Counted from the stretch's first letter, positions 1-8,971 are shown. The stretch is 64,000 nucleotides of DNA from Pseudomonas sp. (GCF_030698175.1 NZ_JAUYNT010000005.1:62001-126000); one strand, 5' to 3'. Notes: generated by a model from the sequence alone, not told the origin. Numbers and translations are program-made.

Positions 1-410
1 TCGGCTTTAAACTCGCCGCGGTAACTCATTTTGCCTTGCTGTAAATGGCCTTCGCCGTCCACCTGACCTTGTTTGAAATGGCCTCGATAGTGGCTGCCGT
101 CTTTGCGGCTGAGGGTGCCTTGGCCGTCGAACTCACCTAAGCGAAATTCGCCCAGATAATGCTCGCCGTGGGCCCCTTGCCATTCACCGGCGCCGTGCGC
201 CTGGCCATCTTTGAATTGTCCGGCGTACCAGCTGCCATTGCTGTAATCCAACCGCCCCTGGCCTTGTAGCAGGCCATTGACGACCTCGCCGCGATAGCGT
301 CCGCCATCCGGCAAGGTAGCGTTCGCCGGGGTCAGGGGCTCGCCCTGGCCGCACGCGACCAGCAGCAAAGCAAGGCTTAAGGGGGCAAGCAAGTAGCGCA
401 TCAAAGACAT
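1..410 (-). CDS. MORN-repeat lipoprotein, 3' end outside window
   Basis: Partial gene running off the left edge. Read on the reverse strand, it begins MSLMRYLLAPLSLALLLVAC, a lipoprotein signal peptide with lipobox LVAC (Cys20 from the first Met, Cys17 from the second at position 401). About five MORN-type units of roughly 23 residues follow, each of the form YxGxFxxGxxxGxG (for example YAGQFKDGQAHGAG, YLGEFRLGEFDGQG, YRGHFKQGQVDGEG). MORN repeats are beta-hairpin modules that often mediate protein or lipid contacts; no enzymatic function can be assigned from this part. In some Pseudomonas proteins such repeats precede a C13-type peptidase domain, which would lie outside the window, so this is only a possibility. 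Either Met at 410 or 401 could be the start. Confidence 0.75.
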   Translation of the reverse strand, partial: MSLMRYLLAPLSLALLLVACGQGEPLTPANATLPDGGRYRGEVVNGLLQGQGRLDYSNGSWYAGQFKDGQAHGAGEWQGAHGEHYLGEFRLGEFDGQGTLSRKDGSHYRGHFKQGQVDGEGHLQQGKMSYRGEFKA

Positions 411-483
411 CCAGATCAGCAAGGCAATGGCTGCAGTATGGCGCAAACCAATGCACGGGAGTGCGCTGTTGTTGGCGCTCTAA

Positions 484-681
484 CAGGCTGTTGAAAAACT
501 ACCTGCGTTGGCAATACTGCGTTAAAAACGGCCTCAAAATGCTCATTTACAACACGTAAACTGCGCTTTTGACTCGCTGCGCTCGCCCTGCGGGCCAGCC
601 TAAGGCTGTTACTGCGCTTCGCTACGTTGCGGCCGTTTTTGCCTTGTCTTGCCCGCCTCGCTTACGTTTTTCAACGGCCTG
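484..681. repeat. MITE-like element, copy 1
   Basis: This 198-bp element has terminal inverted repeats: CAGGCTGTTGAAAAAC at the left and GTTTTTCAACGGCCTG at the right, 16 bp with one mismatch. The interior holds CTCAAAATGCTCAT and CTGCGCTTTT, which are shared with a shorter element at 37771-37909. No ORF for a transposase is present. It fills most of the 320-bp gene-free stretch between the MORN lipoprotein and the MaoC gene. Confidence 0.6.
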
Positions 682-730
682 CTAAACGCAAACGGGGCGC
701 TCATGGCGCCCCGTTGCTAGTTGTGACTGT

Positions 731-1186
731 TTAAACGAAGCAGAGGGTCAGCATCTCGGCGATATAAGCCGGTTTTGCGGAGCCTTCGATCTCCAGTACG
801 GCCTTGGCTTTGAGCAGCCATTGGCCGGGGTTTTTCTCGGTGGCGTCGATCAGGGTTAGCACCAGGCGCACGTTGGAGTTCACTTTGACCGGCTGAATAA
901 AACGCACGCTGTCCAGGCCGTAGTTGACCGCCATCTTCAAGCCTTGCGGCATCAACATGATGCCTTCCATCAGCTTGGGCGCCAGCGACAGTGACAAAAA
1001 GCCATGGGCGATGGTGCCGCCGAACGGGGTCAGTTTGGCTTTTTCCGGGTTGACGTGGATGAATTGGTGGTCGCCGGTGCATTCGGCAAACTGGTTGATC
1101 CGCTCCTGGTCGATGTTCAGCCAGGCGGACTGGCCAAGTTCCTTGCCGATGTAATCCTGGAGTTCTACTACGGGTACGAGTGCCAT
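731..1186 (-). CDS. MaoC-like dehydratase (hot-dog fold, NodN-like)
   Basis: A 151-residue single-domain protein of the MaoC/(R)-specific enoyl-CoA hydratase superfamily. The hydratase-2 motif is visible as TGDHQFIH, with the catalytic pair Asp39 and His44, followed by PFGGTIAHGFLSLSL, the conserved segment that closes the acyl-CoA tunnel. Members of this family hydrate trans-2-enoyl-CoA or act on related thioesters; the NodN-like subgroup has poorly known substrates. The length is normal for the family. It stands alone on the reverse strand, divergent from the cidA-like gene at 1358, with a repeat element downstream. The fold assignment is strong and the substrate is unknown. Confidence 0.85.
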   Translation of the reverse strand: MALVPVVELQDYIGKELGQSAWLNIDQERINQFAECTGDHQFIHVNPEKAKLTPFGGTIAHGFLSLSLAPKLMEGIMLMPQGLKMAVNYGLDSVRFIQPVKVNSNVRLVLTLIDATEKNPGQWLLKAKAVLEIEGSAKPAYIAEMLTLCFV

Positions 1187-1324
1187 AAATTATCCTTAAA
1201 TTCGCGGGTGTTGTTGTTTTTAGCGGGTGTTGCTCCAAGGCCTTAGATCAACATCTGGCGCGGATTTGGTCAAGCCACAAACGCGGCGGCCAGACGTAAG
1301 TTATAGCCGATATGTCGCTGTGCT

Positions 1325-1330
1325 TATAAT
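1325..1330 (+). promoter_or_regulatory. Possible -10 box for the cidA/lrgB pair
   Basis: TATAAT lies 27 bp before the ATG of the CidA-family gene, in the 171-bp divergent gap after the MaoC gene. No convincing -35 hexamer is seen at 16-18 bp spacing. A GGGAG ribosome site follows just before the ATG. Confidence 0.35.
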
Positions 1331-1357
1331 GGCGACGCGATCCTTTGGGAGACTCTC

Positions 1358-1720
1358 ATGCTGTTACGTGGCCTGACTTGGCTGGTGCTGTTTCAACTGT
1401 GCGGCAGCGCAATAAATGTGTTGTGGCTGTCGGTGTTGCCGGGGCCGATCATCGGCATGTTGTTGCTGCTTGGCTTTTTGTTGCTGCGCGGCGAGGTGGG
1501 CGAACCCTTGAGCGTGGCCGCCACGGGGCTGCTGCGTTATCTGCCGTTGCTGCTGGTGCCGGCGGCGGTCGGGGTGATGGTGTATATGCGGGTGTTGGCG
1601 ACGGATTTTTGGGCGATTGCCGGGGCCTTGACCCTGTCGTTGTTGCTGTCGCTGGCCTTCGCCGGCTGGTTGATGCAAAAGTTGATTGAGCGCCAGGCGC
1701 GCCGCGGCGGTGAGTCGTGA
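1358..1720 (+). CDS. CidA/LrgA family holin-like membrane protein
   Basis: A 120-residue very hydrophobic protein with about four membrane segments and a positively charged C-terminus (KLIERQARR). The segment LPGPIIGMLLLLGFLL is the signature of the CidA/LrgA family, whose members are holin-like inner-membrane proteins linked to murein hydrolase control and to overflow metabolite transport. The start is supported by GGGAG shortly before the ATG. The stop overlaps the start of the next gene, which is its usual LrgB/CidB partner, so the two form an operon. Which of the Cid or Lrg subtypes it represents cannot be told by eye, so no symbol is given. Confidence 0.85.
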   Translation: MLLRGLTWLVLFQLCGSAINVLWLSVLPGPIIGMLLLLGFLLLRGEVGEPLSVAATGLLRYLPLLLVPAAVGVMVYMRVLATDFWAIAGALTLSLLLSLAFAGWLMQKLIERQARRGGES

Positions 1721-2421
1721 TGGCCGCTTGGCAGGCGGTGATTCATCACCCGCTGTTTGGCGTTGGGATTACCTTGGCCGCCTATCAGCTGGCGTTGGCA
1801 GCTTATGAGAAAACCCGCTGGGTCTTCTTGCAGCCGGTGTTGTTGTCGATGCTGGCGGTGATCGGTGTGCTGCTGGCCTGTGGGCTGAGCTATGCCGAAT
1901 ACAAACAAAGTGCGCAATTGCTGATCGTTCTGCTCGGCCCGGCCACCGTGGCGTTGGCGGTGCCGTTGTATGTGAATTTACGCCGCATCCGCCAGTTGTT
2001 CTGGCCAACCGTGCTGACGCTGCTGGTCGGCGGGGTGCTGGCCACGCTGCTGGGCGTGTTGCTGGCGTGGCTGTTTGGCGCCGAACAGATGATCTTGATG
2101 ACCATCGCGCCGAAATCGGTAACCTCACCGATTGCTATGTTGGTGGCCGAGCAAATTGGTGGTGTGGCGGCGCTGGCGGCAGTGTTTGTGCTGATCACCG
2201 GGGTGCTTGGCGCCATGTGCGGTCCAGAATTGTTACGCCTGATCGGGGTGCGCCATCCGGCGGCGGTCGGCATGGCGCTGGGCTTGACGGCGCATGCGGT
2301 GGGCACCGCGCGGGCGCTGCAAGAAGATGAAGAAAGTGGTGCCTTTGCCGCCCTGGCAATGAGTTTGATGGGCATGGCGACGGCGGTATTCTTGCCCTTG
2401 ATGGTGTCTTTGCTGAGTTAA
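1720..2421 (+). CDS. LrgB/CidB family membrane protein
   Basis: A 233-residue integral membrane protein with multiple hydrophobic segments. The conserved LrgB features are present: the KSVTSPIAM segment and GLTAHAVGTARAL near the C-terminus. The family works together with CidA/LrgA in control of cell-wall hydrolases or in small-molecule export (the plastid homologue moves glycolate). I take ATG 1720, giving a TGATG overlap with the upstream gene; GTG 1717 would add one residue. The tight overlap indicates translational coupling of the pair. Confidence 0.87.
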   Translation: MAAWQAVIHHPLFGVGITLAAYQLALAAYEKTRWVFLQPVLLSMLAVIGVLLACGLSYAEYKQSAQLLIVLLGPATVALAVPLYVNLRRIRQLFWPTVLTLLVGGVLATLLGVLLAWLFGAEQMILMTIAPKSVTSPIAMLVAEQIGGVAALAAVFVLITGVLGAMCGPELLRLIGVRHPAAVGMALGLTAHAVGTARALQEDEESGAFAALAMSLMGMATAVFLPLMVSLLS

Positions 2422-2433
2422 ACGGGTCGACCT

Positions 2434-3024
2434 ATGCAACTGCCGTTATTTCCCCTCGATACTGTGTTGTTCCCGGGTTGCCTGCTGGACTTGCAGATTT
2501 TCGAACCGCGTTATTTAGATATGCTCAGCCGCTGCCTTAAACAAGGCACCGGCTTTGGTGTGGTGGCGATTCTGGATGGCCAGGAGGTCGGCACGGCGCC
2601 CGACCGTTGCGCCGAGATTGGCTGTGAGGCGCGGATTGTCGATTGGCAACAGTTGCCGAATGGTTTGCTGGGGATTCGGGTGGTCGGGGCTCGGCGTTTT
2701 CGCGTCGAGCAGGCGCAGATCCAGGCCGATCAGCTGAGCCTGGCCACTGTGGCTTGGTTAAGTCAGCCGGATGAGTTACCGCTGGCCGAGCAGCATGCCG
2801 ATTTACAGGCGCTGTTATTAGCGCTGGCCGAGCATCCGCGGATCGTCGCCATGGGCTTGGATGGTGAGGTCGCGGACCAGCTGGCGCTGGCCAATCAACT
2901 GGCCTATTTGCTGCCGTTTAGCTTGGCGCAAAAGCTCGAGCTGTTGGTCCTGGGCGAACCGGCGGCCTGCTTGCAGCTGATTCAGCGCTGGCTGGAGCAA
3001 CTGCAAGGCGAAATGCTCGCGTAG
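2434..3024 (+). CDS. Lon N-terminal (substrate-binding) domain protein
   Basis: A 196-residue protein made essentially of one LON substrate-binding domain: it begins MQLPLFPLDTVLFPGCLLDL and continues with IFEPRYLDML, the typical start of the domain. It lacks the AAA+ ATPase and Ser-Lys protease parts of the Lon protease, as is normal for the stand-alone family, whose molecular role is not well established. It follows the lrgB-type gene after a 12-bp gap and so may be co-transcribed. A repeated inverted structure lies right after its stop codon. Confidence 0.85.
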   Translation: MQLPLFPLDTVLFPGCLLDLQIFEPRYLDMLSRCLKQGTGFGVVAILDGQEVGTAPDRCAEIGCEARIVDWQQLPNGLLGIRVVGARRFRVEQAQIQADQLSLATVAWLSQPDELPLAEQHADLQALLLALAEHPRIVAMGLDGEVADQLALANQLAYLLPFSLAQKLELLVLGEPAACLQLIQRWLEQLQGEMLA

Positions 3025-3117
3025 GTCGGGTTAGCGCAGCGTAACCCGACATTTGTTAGCCACAGCGCATCCATCGCGCCGGCGGGTTACGCCGCTGCGC
3101 GGCTAACCCGCCCTACA
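3023..3117. repeat. Intergenic inverted-repeat element (GTAGGTCGGGTT type)
   Basis: Two hairpin-forming units lie side by side: GTCGGGTTAGC...GTAACCCGAC and GGCGGGTTACGCC...GGCTAACCCGCC, ending CCTAC. The whole is bounded by GTAGG and CCTAC. It sits between convergent genes and may act as a bidirectional transcription end. A related fragment (GGCGGGTTTCACCCGCCCTAC) lies at about 25367-25387 between ureD and urtE. Confidence 0.5.
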
Positions 3118-3148
3118 AGTGCGGCGGTTAACCTGTGCATCGTCTTAA

Positions 3149-4465
3149 TTAATAGCGATAGTGCAGCAAGGCCGCCGGCAGCGCCGTGCTGACAAAGCCA
3201 ATAAAGAGCGCCAGGCAGGCCGGGAGTACCAGCCACCAGACGGACGCGGCCATTTCCGGCAGATGTTGACGGCGCTCGCTCAGGCTCAAGCACGCGGCGC
3301 ACAGGCTGCTGGCGAGCAAGGCGCCGGCGAGAATGTCGGTTGGCCAATGCACGCCCAGATAGACCCGCGACAGGGCGATGGCGCTGGCTGGCAAGCTGGC
3401 CAGTAGCAGCCAGGTCAGGCGCCAGCGTGGCGGTTGACCGCGGCCGGCCAGCACGCCGAGCACCAGGCAGAAGGCAAAGGCCGCCGAGCTATGGCCGCTG
3501 GGCAAGCTGAAGCTGTGCAGGGGTTCCAGCAGCACCTCAGGGCGTGGGCGCGCCAGTAGCTGTTTCAAGGCACTGTTGGCCAGCGCGGTCAGCAGCAGGG
3601 TGCTGGCGGCGAACGCGCTGGCCCGCCATTTGCGCGCCAACAGCAAAAGCAGGCAGAGCAAACTGCCGGCCGCGAGTTGCGTACTGAAATCGCCGAGCCG
3701 GGTCAGTAGCACCATCAGGCTGTCCATCTCGGGGCTGCGCTGGGCTTGCACCAGGCTCATCAGGCCCTGGTCGAAATCGCTTAGGTGACGCCAGCCCAAC
3801 AGCAGGCTCAGCAGCAGTAAGGCGCCCAGGCCGCTGGTCACGGCGGCGGCGCGGGGGTGTTGGCGCAGGCCGTTGTGGATGCTCAGCAGCACCAAGAGCG
3901 CCAAAGCCGCCGCGACTACTGCTGCCTGGCCCCAGAAGCCTTGGCTCAGTGGCAGGCGCATGGCCGCGCCGGTGGCCCAGCCGGGCACCAGATAAGCCAC
4001 CGACCAGCCGGCACCGGCCAGCAAGCTGACGGCGCTAAAGCGCGCCAGTGGCATCTTTAGCATGCCCGCCACCATCGGCAAAAACGGTCGCAGCGGGCCG
4101 ATAAAACGTCCCACTAGCAGGCTGCCGATGCCATAGCGCTGCATATAGGTTTCGGCGCCGTCCAGCCACTGTGGATGGCTGCGCAGCAGGGGCAGGCGTC
4201 GAATCCGTTGTTGAAAGCGCCGCCCGAGGGCGTAGGACAAGGCATCGCCCAGTAAGCCGCCGCTGTAGGCCAGCAGCAAGGTTTCGCCGAGGCTTAACAC
4301 TCCGCCGCCGGCCAGTACGCCAACCGCAAAGAGCAAAAGGGCTCCCGGTATCAAGATGCCCACCAGGGCCAGGCATTCGCCGCAGGCCAGTAAAAATAGC
4401 GCCAGGCCCAGCCATTCGGGATGGGCGCCGAGCCAGCCGGTGAGGCTGTCGAACCAATGCAACAT
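3149..4465 (-). CDS. DedA family / PAP2 phosphatase fusion membrane protein
   Basis: A 438-residue inner-membrane protein with two domains. Residues 1-200 are DedA-like (SNARE-associated family), with the conserved stretch FIGPLRPFLPMVAG at 121-134; DedA proteins are lipid scramblase/flippase-like. Residues about 210-400 are a PAP2 acid phosphatase with its three motifs intact: KxxxxxxRP at 301-308, PSGH at 322-325 and SRxxxGxHxxxD at 366-377. A C-terminal hydrophobic stretch follows. Such fusions are known and probably dephosphorylate isoprenoid or lipid phosphates coupled with movement across the membrane, but the substrate here is inferred. It is convergent with the LON-domain gene and divergent from the methyltransferase. 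Confidence 0.85.
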   Translation of the reverse strand: MLHWFDSLTGWLGAHPEWLGLALFLLACGECLALVGILIPGALLLFAVGVLAGGGVLSLGETLLLAYSGGLLGDALSYALGRRFQQRIRRLPLLRSHPQWLDGAETYMQRYGIGSLLVGRFIGPLRPFLPMVAGMLKMPLARFSAVSLLAGAGWSVAYLVPGWATGAAMRLPLSQGFWGQAAVVAAALALLVLLSIHNGLRQHPRAAAVTSGLGALLLLSLLLGWRHLSDFDQGLMSLVQAQRSPEMDSLMVLLTRLGDFSTQLAAGSLLCLLLLLARKWRASAFAASTLLLTALANSALKQLLARPRPEVLLEPLHSFSLPSGHSSAAFAFCLVLGVLAGRGQPPRWRLTWLLLASLPASAIALSRVYLGVHWPTDILAGALLASSLCAACLSLSERRQHLPEMAASVWWLVLPACLALFIGFVSTALPAALLHYRY

Positions 4466-4654
4466 AAGCGTGTTCTCGGTGGGCGAGGGTGAGTCGTGCA
4501 GCTTGAGTGTTTTGATCTGCCGCGCAAGCGCGCACGGGACATTGCTCGGTGACCGTGATTACGCAAACTAAGGGTGGGATAGTTCACTGCGAGCTGTCGC
4601 CGGCGGGCGGCGCGGCATAGTCTGGCGGCCATCATAACAATAAGAGTCCAACTC

Positions 4655-5530
4655 ATGGCTGAACGAGCGCGGGTTAGCAGTGCCCATATCTCGCCGAGTG
4701 CGCACTACACCGGCTATGTGTGGTATCGCCATCAACTGGCCGATCCGGCCTTCGCCACCGACCTGGGGCGCTGGATTCACGGCGTGCTGCGTCCGGTCAC
4801 TTGGGGCGCCCGGGTTGGTTTTGGCATCGATCTGGAAAACCTGCTGCTGCAGCGCCATCTGCTGATCGATGCCCGTTTGACCCAGGCCATCGAGCAGGCT
4901 GGGGTTTGTCAGGTGGTCGAAATCGCCTGTGGTTTGTCGCCCCGTGGCCGGCGCTTTACCGCCCGCTATCCGAGCCTGCGCTATATCGAGGCCGACCTGC
5001 CGGTGATGGCTGCGCGCAAGCGCCTGCTGCTGCAGAGCCAGGGCTGGCTGAGCCAGAATCATCAGGTCAAGGCGGTGGATATTCTTGCTGGCGACGGCCG
5101 CGATACCCTGGCCAATTTGTTTGCTGGGCTCGATCACAGCTTGCCGATCTTGGTGATTACCGAAGGCTTGGTGAATTACTTCGAGTTGCCGGTGATTGAG
5201 GCGTTCTGGGCGCGCCTGGCGACGCAGTTGCAGGCGTTTCCCCAGGCGACTTATCTGACCGATCTGTACCCGAATCTGCAAGAGCATCCGCGTTACCGGC
5301 AATTGCGTTGGGGTGTGGAGCTGGTCGGGCGGCTGACCCGCGGCAGTTACCCGCTGCATTACCGCAATGCCGAGGAGATAGTCGCAGGCTTTACCCGCTG
5401 CGGCTTTAGCGCGACCGCAGTGCTCGACCCCGATCAGCACGCCCAGGCGTTAGGCTTGCCGACGCCGCGCTTGCCCGGTTTGGTGCGGGTCATCGAGGCG
5501 CGCTGCCAGGGTTTAACAGCCGCGCAGTAG
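4655..5530 (+). CDS. Class I SAM-dependent methyltransferase, leucine carboxyl methyltransferase-like
   Basis: A 291-residue methyltransferase. VVEIACGLSPRG at residues 87-98 is the SAM-binding glycine loop in the form seen in the Ppm1/Tcmp (leucine carboxyl methyltransferase, PF04072-like) family; the acidic residue after the second strand is in YIEADLP, and ITEGLVNYF is the conserved post-III segment. The substrate is unknown; bacterial members are often annotated only as O-methyltransferases. It starts 190 bp from the divergent DedA-PAP2 gene and ends 15 bp before the converging hydrolase gene. Confidence 0.8.
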   Translation: MAERARVSSAHISPSAHYTGYVWYRHQLADPAFATDLGRWIHGVLRPVTWGARVGFGIDLENLLLQRHLLIDARLTQAIEQAGVCQVVEIACGLSPRGRRFTARYPSLRYIEADLPVMAARKRLLLQSQGWLSQNHQVKAVDILAGDGRDTLANLFAGLDHSLPILVITEGLVNYFELPVIEAFWARLATQLQAFPQATYLTDLYPNLQEHPRYRQLRWGVELVGRLTRGSYPLHYRNAEEIVAGFTRCGFSATAVLDPDQHAQALGLPTPRLPGLVRVIEARCQGLTAAQ

Positions 5531-5545
5531 TTTTTCCGTGGTCTG

Positions 5546-6772
5546 TTAGGCGCAGGCGGCGGTGGGCAGCATTGCCGGGCGCAGCAGTGCGGCCAATGCG
5601 GCGCTGGCGTGGGCATCGCTGTGCACAAACACGAAGGCCAAACCGTGGCTGTCGTGGCGCAGGCTGAGCAACGGGTGCTGACTCTGGTCGGCCAGCCGCA
5701 GTTGCCAGCCGCGCCCGTCAGTGGCGGGCAGTTGGCCTTGCAGTAGGCCGCCAAAAAAGCCCAGCTCAAGCAGCTCCACCGGCCACTCGCCGGCCTCGGC
5801 ATGCCACAGGCTGGCACGGCGCTGCAGTGCCGGTGCGCGCGGTTCATGGCGTTTATCCAGTTGCAGCAGTTGGCTGCGGGCCAGTCGGCTGGTGCCGGGG
5901 CTGGCGATGGGCAGGGCCTCGCCACGCAAAAAAGGGCTGTACAGCTGGGCGCAGGCTTCACGGCGTTCGAATTGAGCCAGATGGTCGGCGTGGTGAATGA
6001 TCACGCAGTCGGCATTGCTGCAGGCGGCGGCAAAGCGCGCATGCTCCCAGGGCTGGGTGAAGTGGTCGTGCTCACCGGCCAGCAGCAGCGTCGGGCAGCT
6101 GGGGTAGCGCTCAAAACCGTTAAAGCTCAGCAGGCGCCGGGTATTTTGCTGGTAGCGCTCGATTTCCGCTGGAGTCAGGCGCTGCATCTGTCGCAGTAGG
6201 GCTTTGCGAAACACCGGCGAAACCCCGGTGTCGTGTTGTTGCAGTGGATTGAGCAGGCCGGTCAGGGCCGCTTGAGCAAAGGCGGCGCTACGGCCCTCGG
6301 CGAGCAGCTGCAAACCTTCTTCCAATAGGCGCCGTGCGCCTTGCCGGGCCAGGGCGGTAATCCCCGACAGCAGCAAGCGCGCGCAATGCTGCGGATGGCG
6401 TGCGGCAAACAGCGCGGCCAGCGCCGAGCCGTAGGACAGGCCGATCGGCATCAGCGGCGGCAGCTGCCAGTGCTCGGCAAAGGCGGCAATCAGGTCGGCC
6501 AGTTGCGCCAGCGACAACTCGGGGGCCAGCTGCAGGTTGCCGCCCTGGCTCGGCAGGTCGAGCAGAATCACCGGGTGCTCGGCGAGCAATTCGCCGACTT
6601 CGCCGGCAAATGAGCGAAAACTCTGAAAGGCGCCGCCCAGCAGCAGTACCGGGCTGCGTGGGTCGTCGGGGTGTTGAGCAAAGGCCAGGTAATGCAGGTG
6701 CCAGCCGCCCAGTTCGAGAATCTGCGGGGCGCCGGCCAGCAGGCTGGGGTTGTAATCGGTGCGGTAGCGCAT
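5546..6772 (-). CDS. Alpha/beta hydrolase with C-terminal PilZ-like domain
   Basis: I choose ATG 6772 (408 residues) because CCGGAGT lies 8-14 bases before it; a longer frame from 6865 has no such site. Residues 1-280 are an alpha/beta hydrolase: nucleophile Ser113 in GLSYGS, Asp236 in GEHDHF and His264 in HADHL form a plausible triad. The C-terminal 110 residues carry RHEPR (308-312), the RxxxR signature of PilZ c-di-GMP domains, followed 24 residues later by ELGFFGG, which fits a degenerate DxSxxGG. The hydrolase assignment is strong and the PilZ call is my inference from motif and spacing. The substrate is unknown. It is divergent from proA. Confidence 0.75.
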   Translation of the reverse strand: MRYRTDYNPSLLAGAPQILELGGWHLHYLAFAQHPDDPRSPVLLLGGAFQSFRSFAGEVGELLAEHPVILLDLPSQGGNLQLAPELSLAQLADLIAAFAEHWQLPPLMPIGLSYGSALAALFAARHPQHCARLLLSGITALARQGARRLLEEGLQLLAEGRSAAFAQAALTGLLNPLQQHDTGVSPVFRKALLRQMQRLTPAEIERYQQNTRRLLSFNGFERYPSCPTLLLAGEHDHFTQPWEHARFAAACSNADCVIIHHADHLAQFERREACAQLYSPFLRGEALPIASPGTSRLARSQLLQLDKRHEPRAPALQRRASLWHAEAGEWPVELLELGFFGGLLQGQLPATDGRGWQLRLADQSQHPLLSLRHDSHGLAFVFVHSDAHASAALAALLRPAMLPTAACA

Positions 6773-6850
6773 GGCGAGTACTCCGGCGGTGCTCCGCCTC
6801 TTGTGCTTCGCGCTCGGTAGGTGGCTGCCGGCGCTGGGTATGTTGGCAAG

Positions 6851-6995
6851 GTAAACATTCGCCACACTTTTGTTTACCTAACCTTCGGGTGGCCTCGCCG
6901 GCGCTGCCCTGTCTGAGTGTCACCGTCTCGGCGGCAGGCCCGCGGCGCGGCGCTTTGCCGGGTAACTCAGAGCCGGCGCGGGTGGCAATGTTTAC
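6851..6995. promoter_or_regulatory. Three GTAAACA/TGTTTAC motifs in the hydrolase-proA divergent gap
   Basis: The 302-bp gap holds GTAAACA at 6851-6857, TGTTTAC at 6871-6877 (an inverted pair 13 bp apart) and a third TGTTTAC at 6989-6995. The arms extend: GGTAAACATTCGCCAC at 6850 is nearly the reverse complement of GGTGGCAATGTTTACC at 6981. These could be operator sites for a regulator of one or both divergent genes. No regulator is identified. Confidence 0.3.
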
Positions 6996-7035
6996 CATCC
7001 GCCCGACGCTGCTGGGCTTGCGGTGGCCGGGCGGC

Positions 7036-7041
7036 TATAAT
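7036..7041 (+). promoter_or_regulatory. Likely -10 box for proA
   Basis: TATAAT lies 33 bp before the proA ATG, giving a short leader of about 25-30 nt. The -35 match is poor (TTGCGG sits only 12 bp upstream). It is the only good -10 hexamer seen between the third TGTTTAC motif and proA. Confidence 0.4.
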
Positions 7042-7074
7042 CGGCGGCTTTACTTACTTTTGATCAATCAGACC

Positions 7075-8334
7075 ATGACTGAGTCCGTGCTCGATTACAT
7101 GACCCGCCTCGGTCGCGCCGCCCGCGCCGCCTCCCGGCAGGTCGCCCACGCCAGTACCGCCCAGAAAAACCGCGCCCTGCTGGCGACTGCCGAGGCGCTG
7201 GACGCCGCGCGCGCCGAGCTGGCGGCGGCTAATCAATTGGATCTCGCCGCAGGCCTGGCCAGTGGTTTAGAGGCGGCACTGCTGGAACGTCTGGAACTGA
7301 CACCTGCGCGTATCGACGGCATGCTGGTGGGTTTGCGCCAAGTGGCGGCGCTGCCGGACCCGGTCGGCGCAATTCGCGACATGAGCTACCGGCCTTCGGG
7401 TATTCAGGTCGGCAAGATGCGCGTGCCGCTGGGCGTGATCGGCATCATCTATGAGTCGCGGCCGAATGTGACCATCGATGCCGCCAGCCTGTGTTTGAAG
7501 TCTGGCAACGCCACCATTTTGCGCGGCGGCTCCGAGGCGATTCATTCCAATCGCGCCATTGCCCTGTGCATTCAGCGCGGCCTGGCCGTGGCCGGTTTGC
7601 CAGCCGCCGCCGTGCAAGTGGTGGAAACCACCGACCGCGAGGCCGTTGGCGCGCTGATCAGCATGCCGGAGTTCGTCGATGTGATAGTGCCGCGCGGCGG
7701 CAAAGGCTTGATCGAACGCATCAGCCGCGACGCTCGCGTGCCGGTGATCAAGCACCTGGACGGCATCTGCCACGTGTATGTCGAGGCGCTGGCCGACTTG
7801 GCCAAGGCCCAGCAAATTGCCTTCAACGCCAAGTGCTACCGCTACGGTATTTGCGGCGCGATGGAGACCTTGCTGGTCGATCAGGCGATTGCGGCGGATT
7901 TCTTGCCGGCCATGGCCGCCCAGTTTCGCGCCAAGGGCGTGGAGTTGCGCGGTTGTGAGCGCACTCGCGCGCTGATCGAGGCGCTGCCGGCCACCGAGGC
8001 CGATTGGGGCACCGAGTATCTGGCGGCGATCTTGTCGATTCGCATCGTCGATGGCCTGGACCAGGCGATTGAACACATCAATCACTACGGCTCGCACCAC
8101 ACCGATTCGATTGTCACCGAGCACCAGGGGCAGGCCCGGCGCTTTATCGCCGAGGTCGATTCCAGCTCGGTGATGCTCAATACGCCAACCTGTTTTGCCG
8201 ATGGTTTTGAGTACGGTTTGGGTGCGGAGATCGGTATTTCCACCGACAAACTGCATGCCCGTGGCCCGGTGGGGCTGGAGGGGCTGACCTGCGAAAAGTA
8301 TGTGGTGATCGGTGACGGTCAGTTGCGTGGCTAG
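7075..8334 (+). CDS. proA: Glutamate-5-semialdehyde dehydrogenase (gamma-glutamyl phosphate reductase)
   Basis: A 419-residue cytosolic enzyme that reduces gamma-glutamyl phosphate with NADPH to glutamate semialdehyde, the second step of proline synthesis. The family core is clear: [17 protein letters not shown], the NAD(P) segment [23 protein letters not shown], and the active-site Cys260 in [11 protein letters not shown]. The frame is open far upstream, but ATG 7075 is chosen because the product then starts like other ProA proteins and has the usual length. It heads a forward block; nadD starts inside its last codons. Confidence 0.96.
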   Translation: MTESVLDYMTRLGRAARAASRQVAHASTAQKNRALLATAEALDAARAELAAANQLDLAAGLASGLEAALLERLELTPARIDGMLVGLRQVAALPDPVGAIRDMSYRPSGIQVGKMRVPLGVIGIIYESRPNVTIDAASLCLKSGNATILRGGSEAIHSNRAIALCIQRGLAVAGLPAAAVQVVETTDREAVGALISMPEFVDVIVPRGGKGLIERISRDARVPVIKHLDGICHVYVEALADLAKAQQIAFNAKCYRYGICGAMETLLVDQAIAADFLPAMAAQFRAKGVELRGCERTRALIEALPATEADWGTEYLAAILSIRIVDGLDQAIEHINHYGSHHTDSIVTEHQGQARRFIAEVDSSSVMLNTPTCFADGFEYGLGAEIGISTDKLHARGPVGLEGLTCEKYVVIGDGQLRG

Positions 8335-8971
8335 AAAAGTCGGTATCCTTGGCGGCACCTTTGATCCGATCCATATCGGTCACCTGCGCGGTGCCATCGA
8401 AGTTGCCGAGCAATTGGGCCTGGACGAGTTGCGGTTAATCCCCAGTGCCCGGCCGCCACACCGTGATACGCCGGCGGTCAGCGCGGCGGATCGGTTGGCG
8501 ATGGTCGAGCTGGCGGTGGCCGGATTGCCGCAGTTGCTGGCCGATGGGCGCGAACTGCAGCGCGCGTTGCCGTCTTACAGTATCGACACCCTGGAGTCGT
8601 TACGTGGCGAGTTGGCGGCGGACGATCAGCTGTTTTTGCTGCTCGGTTGGGACGCCTTTTGCGGCTTGCCGAGCTGGCATCGCTGGCTGCAGTTGTTGAG
8701 TCATTGCCATCTGCTGGTGCTGCAACGCCCGGATGTCGGCGGCGTATTACCGCCGGTGTTGCTTGAGTTACTGGCGGCGCGGCAGGTGCGCGATATCCAG
8801 GCCTTGAGCGGGCCTGGCGGACAAATAGTATTACTTGCGCAGGCGCCGTTGGCGGTGTCTGCCAGCCACATTCGCCAGCTGCTTGGCAGCGGCAAGTCGG
8901 CACGTTTTTTAGTGCCTGACGCGGTACTGGCCTATATCCATGCGCACGGACTTTACCCTGCGTCGAACTGA
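8327..8971 (+). CDS. nadD: Nicotinate-nucleotide adenylyltransferase
   Basis: NadD transfers AMP from ATP to nicotinate mononucleotide to make deamido-NAD, a shared step of NAD synthesis. The nucleotidyltransferase signature [12 protein letters not shown] is near the N-terminus and the second motif [10 protein letters not shown] near the C-terminus; [16 protein letters not shown] is typical of Pseudomonas NadD. I choose the GTG at 8327 (214 residues, ARKVGILGG...), overlapping the proA stop by 8 bp; a GTG at 8312 would add five residues. Next comes rsfS after 22 bp. Confidence 0.95.
   Translation: MARKVGILGGTFDPIHIGHLRGAIEVAEQLGLDELRLIPSARPPHRDTPAVSAADRLAMVELAVAGLPQLLADGRELQRALPSYSIDTLESLRGELAADDQLFLLLGWDAFCGLPSWHRWLQLLSHCHLLVLQRPDVGGVLPPVLLELLAARQVRDIQALSGPGGQIVLLAQAPLAVSASHIRQLLGSGKSARFLVPDAVLAYIHAHGLYPASN

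Noticed and set aside
7075..8334. N-terminal extension of proA back to 6400
   Set aside because: The upstream frame overlaps the divergent hydrolase gene and has no family similarity; ATG 7075 gives normal ProA.
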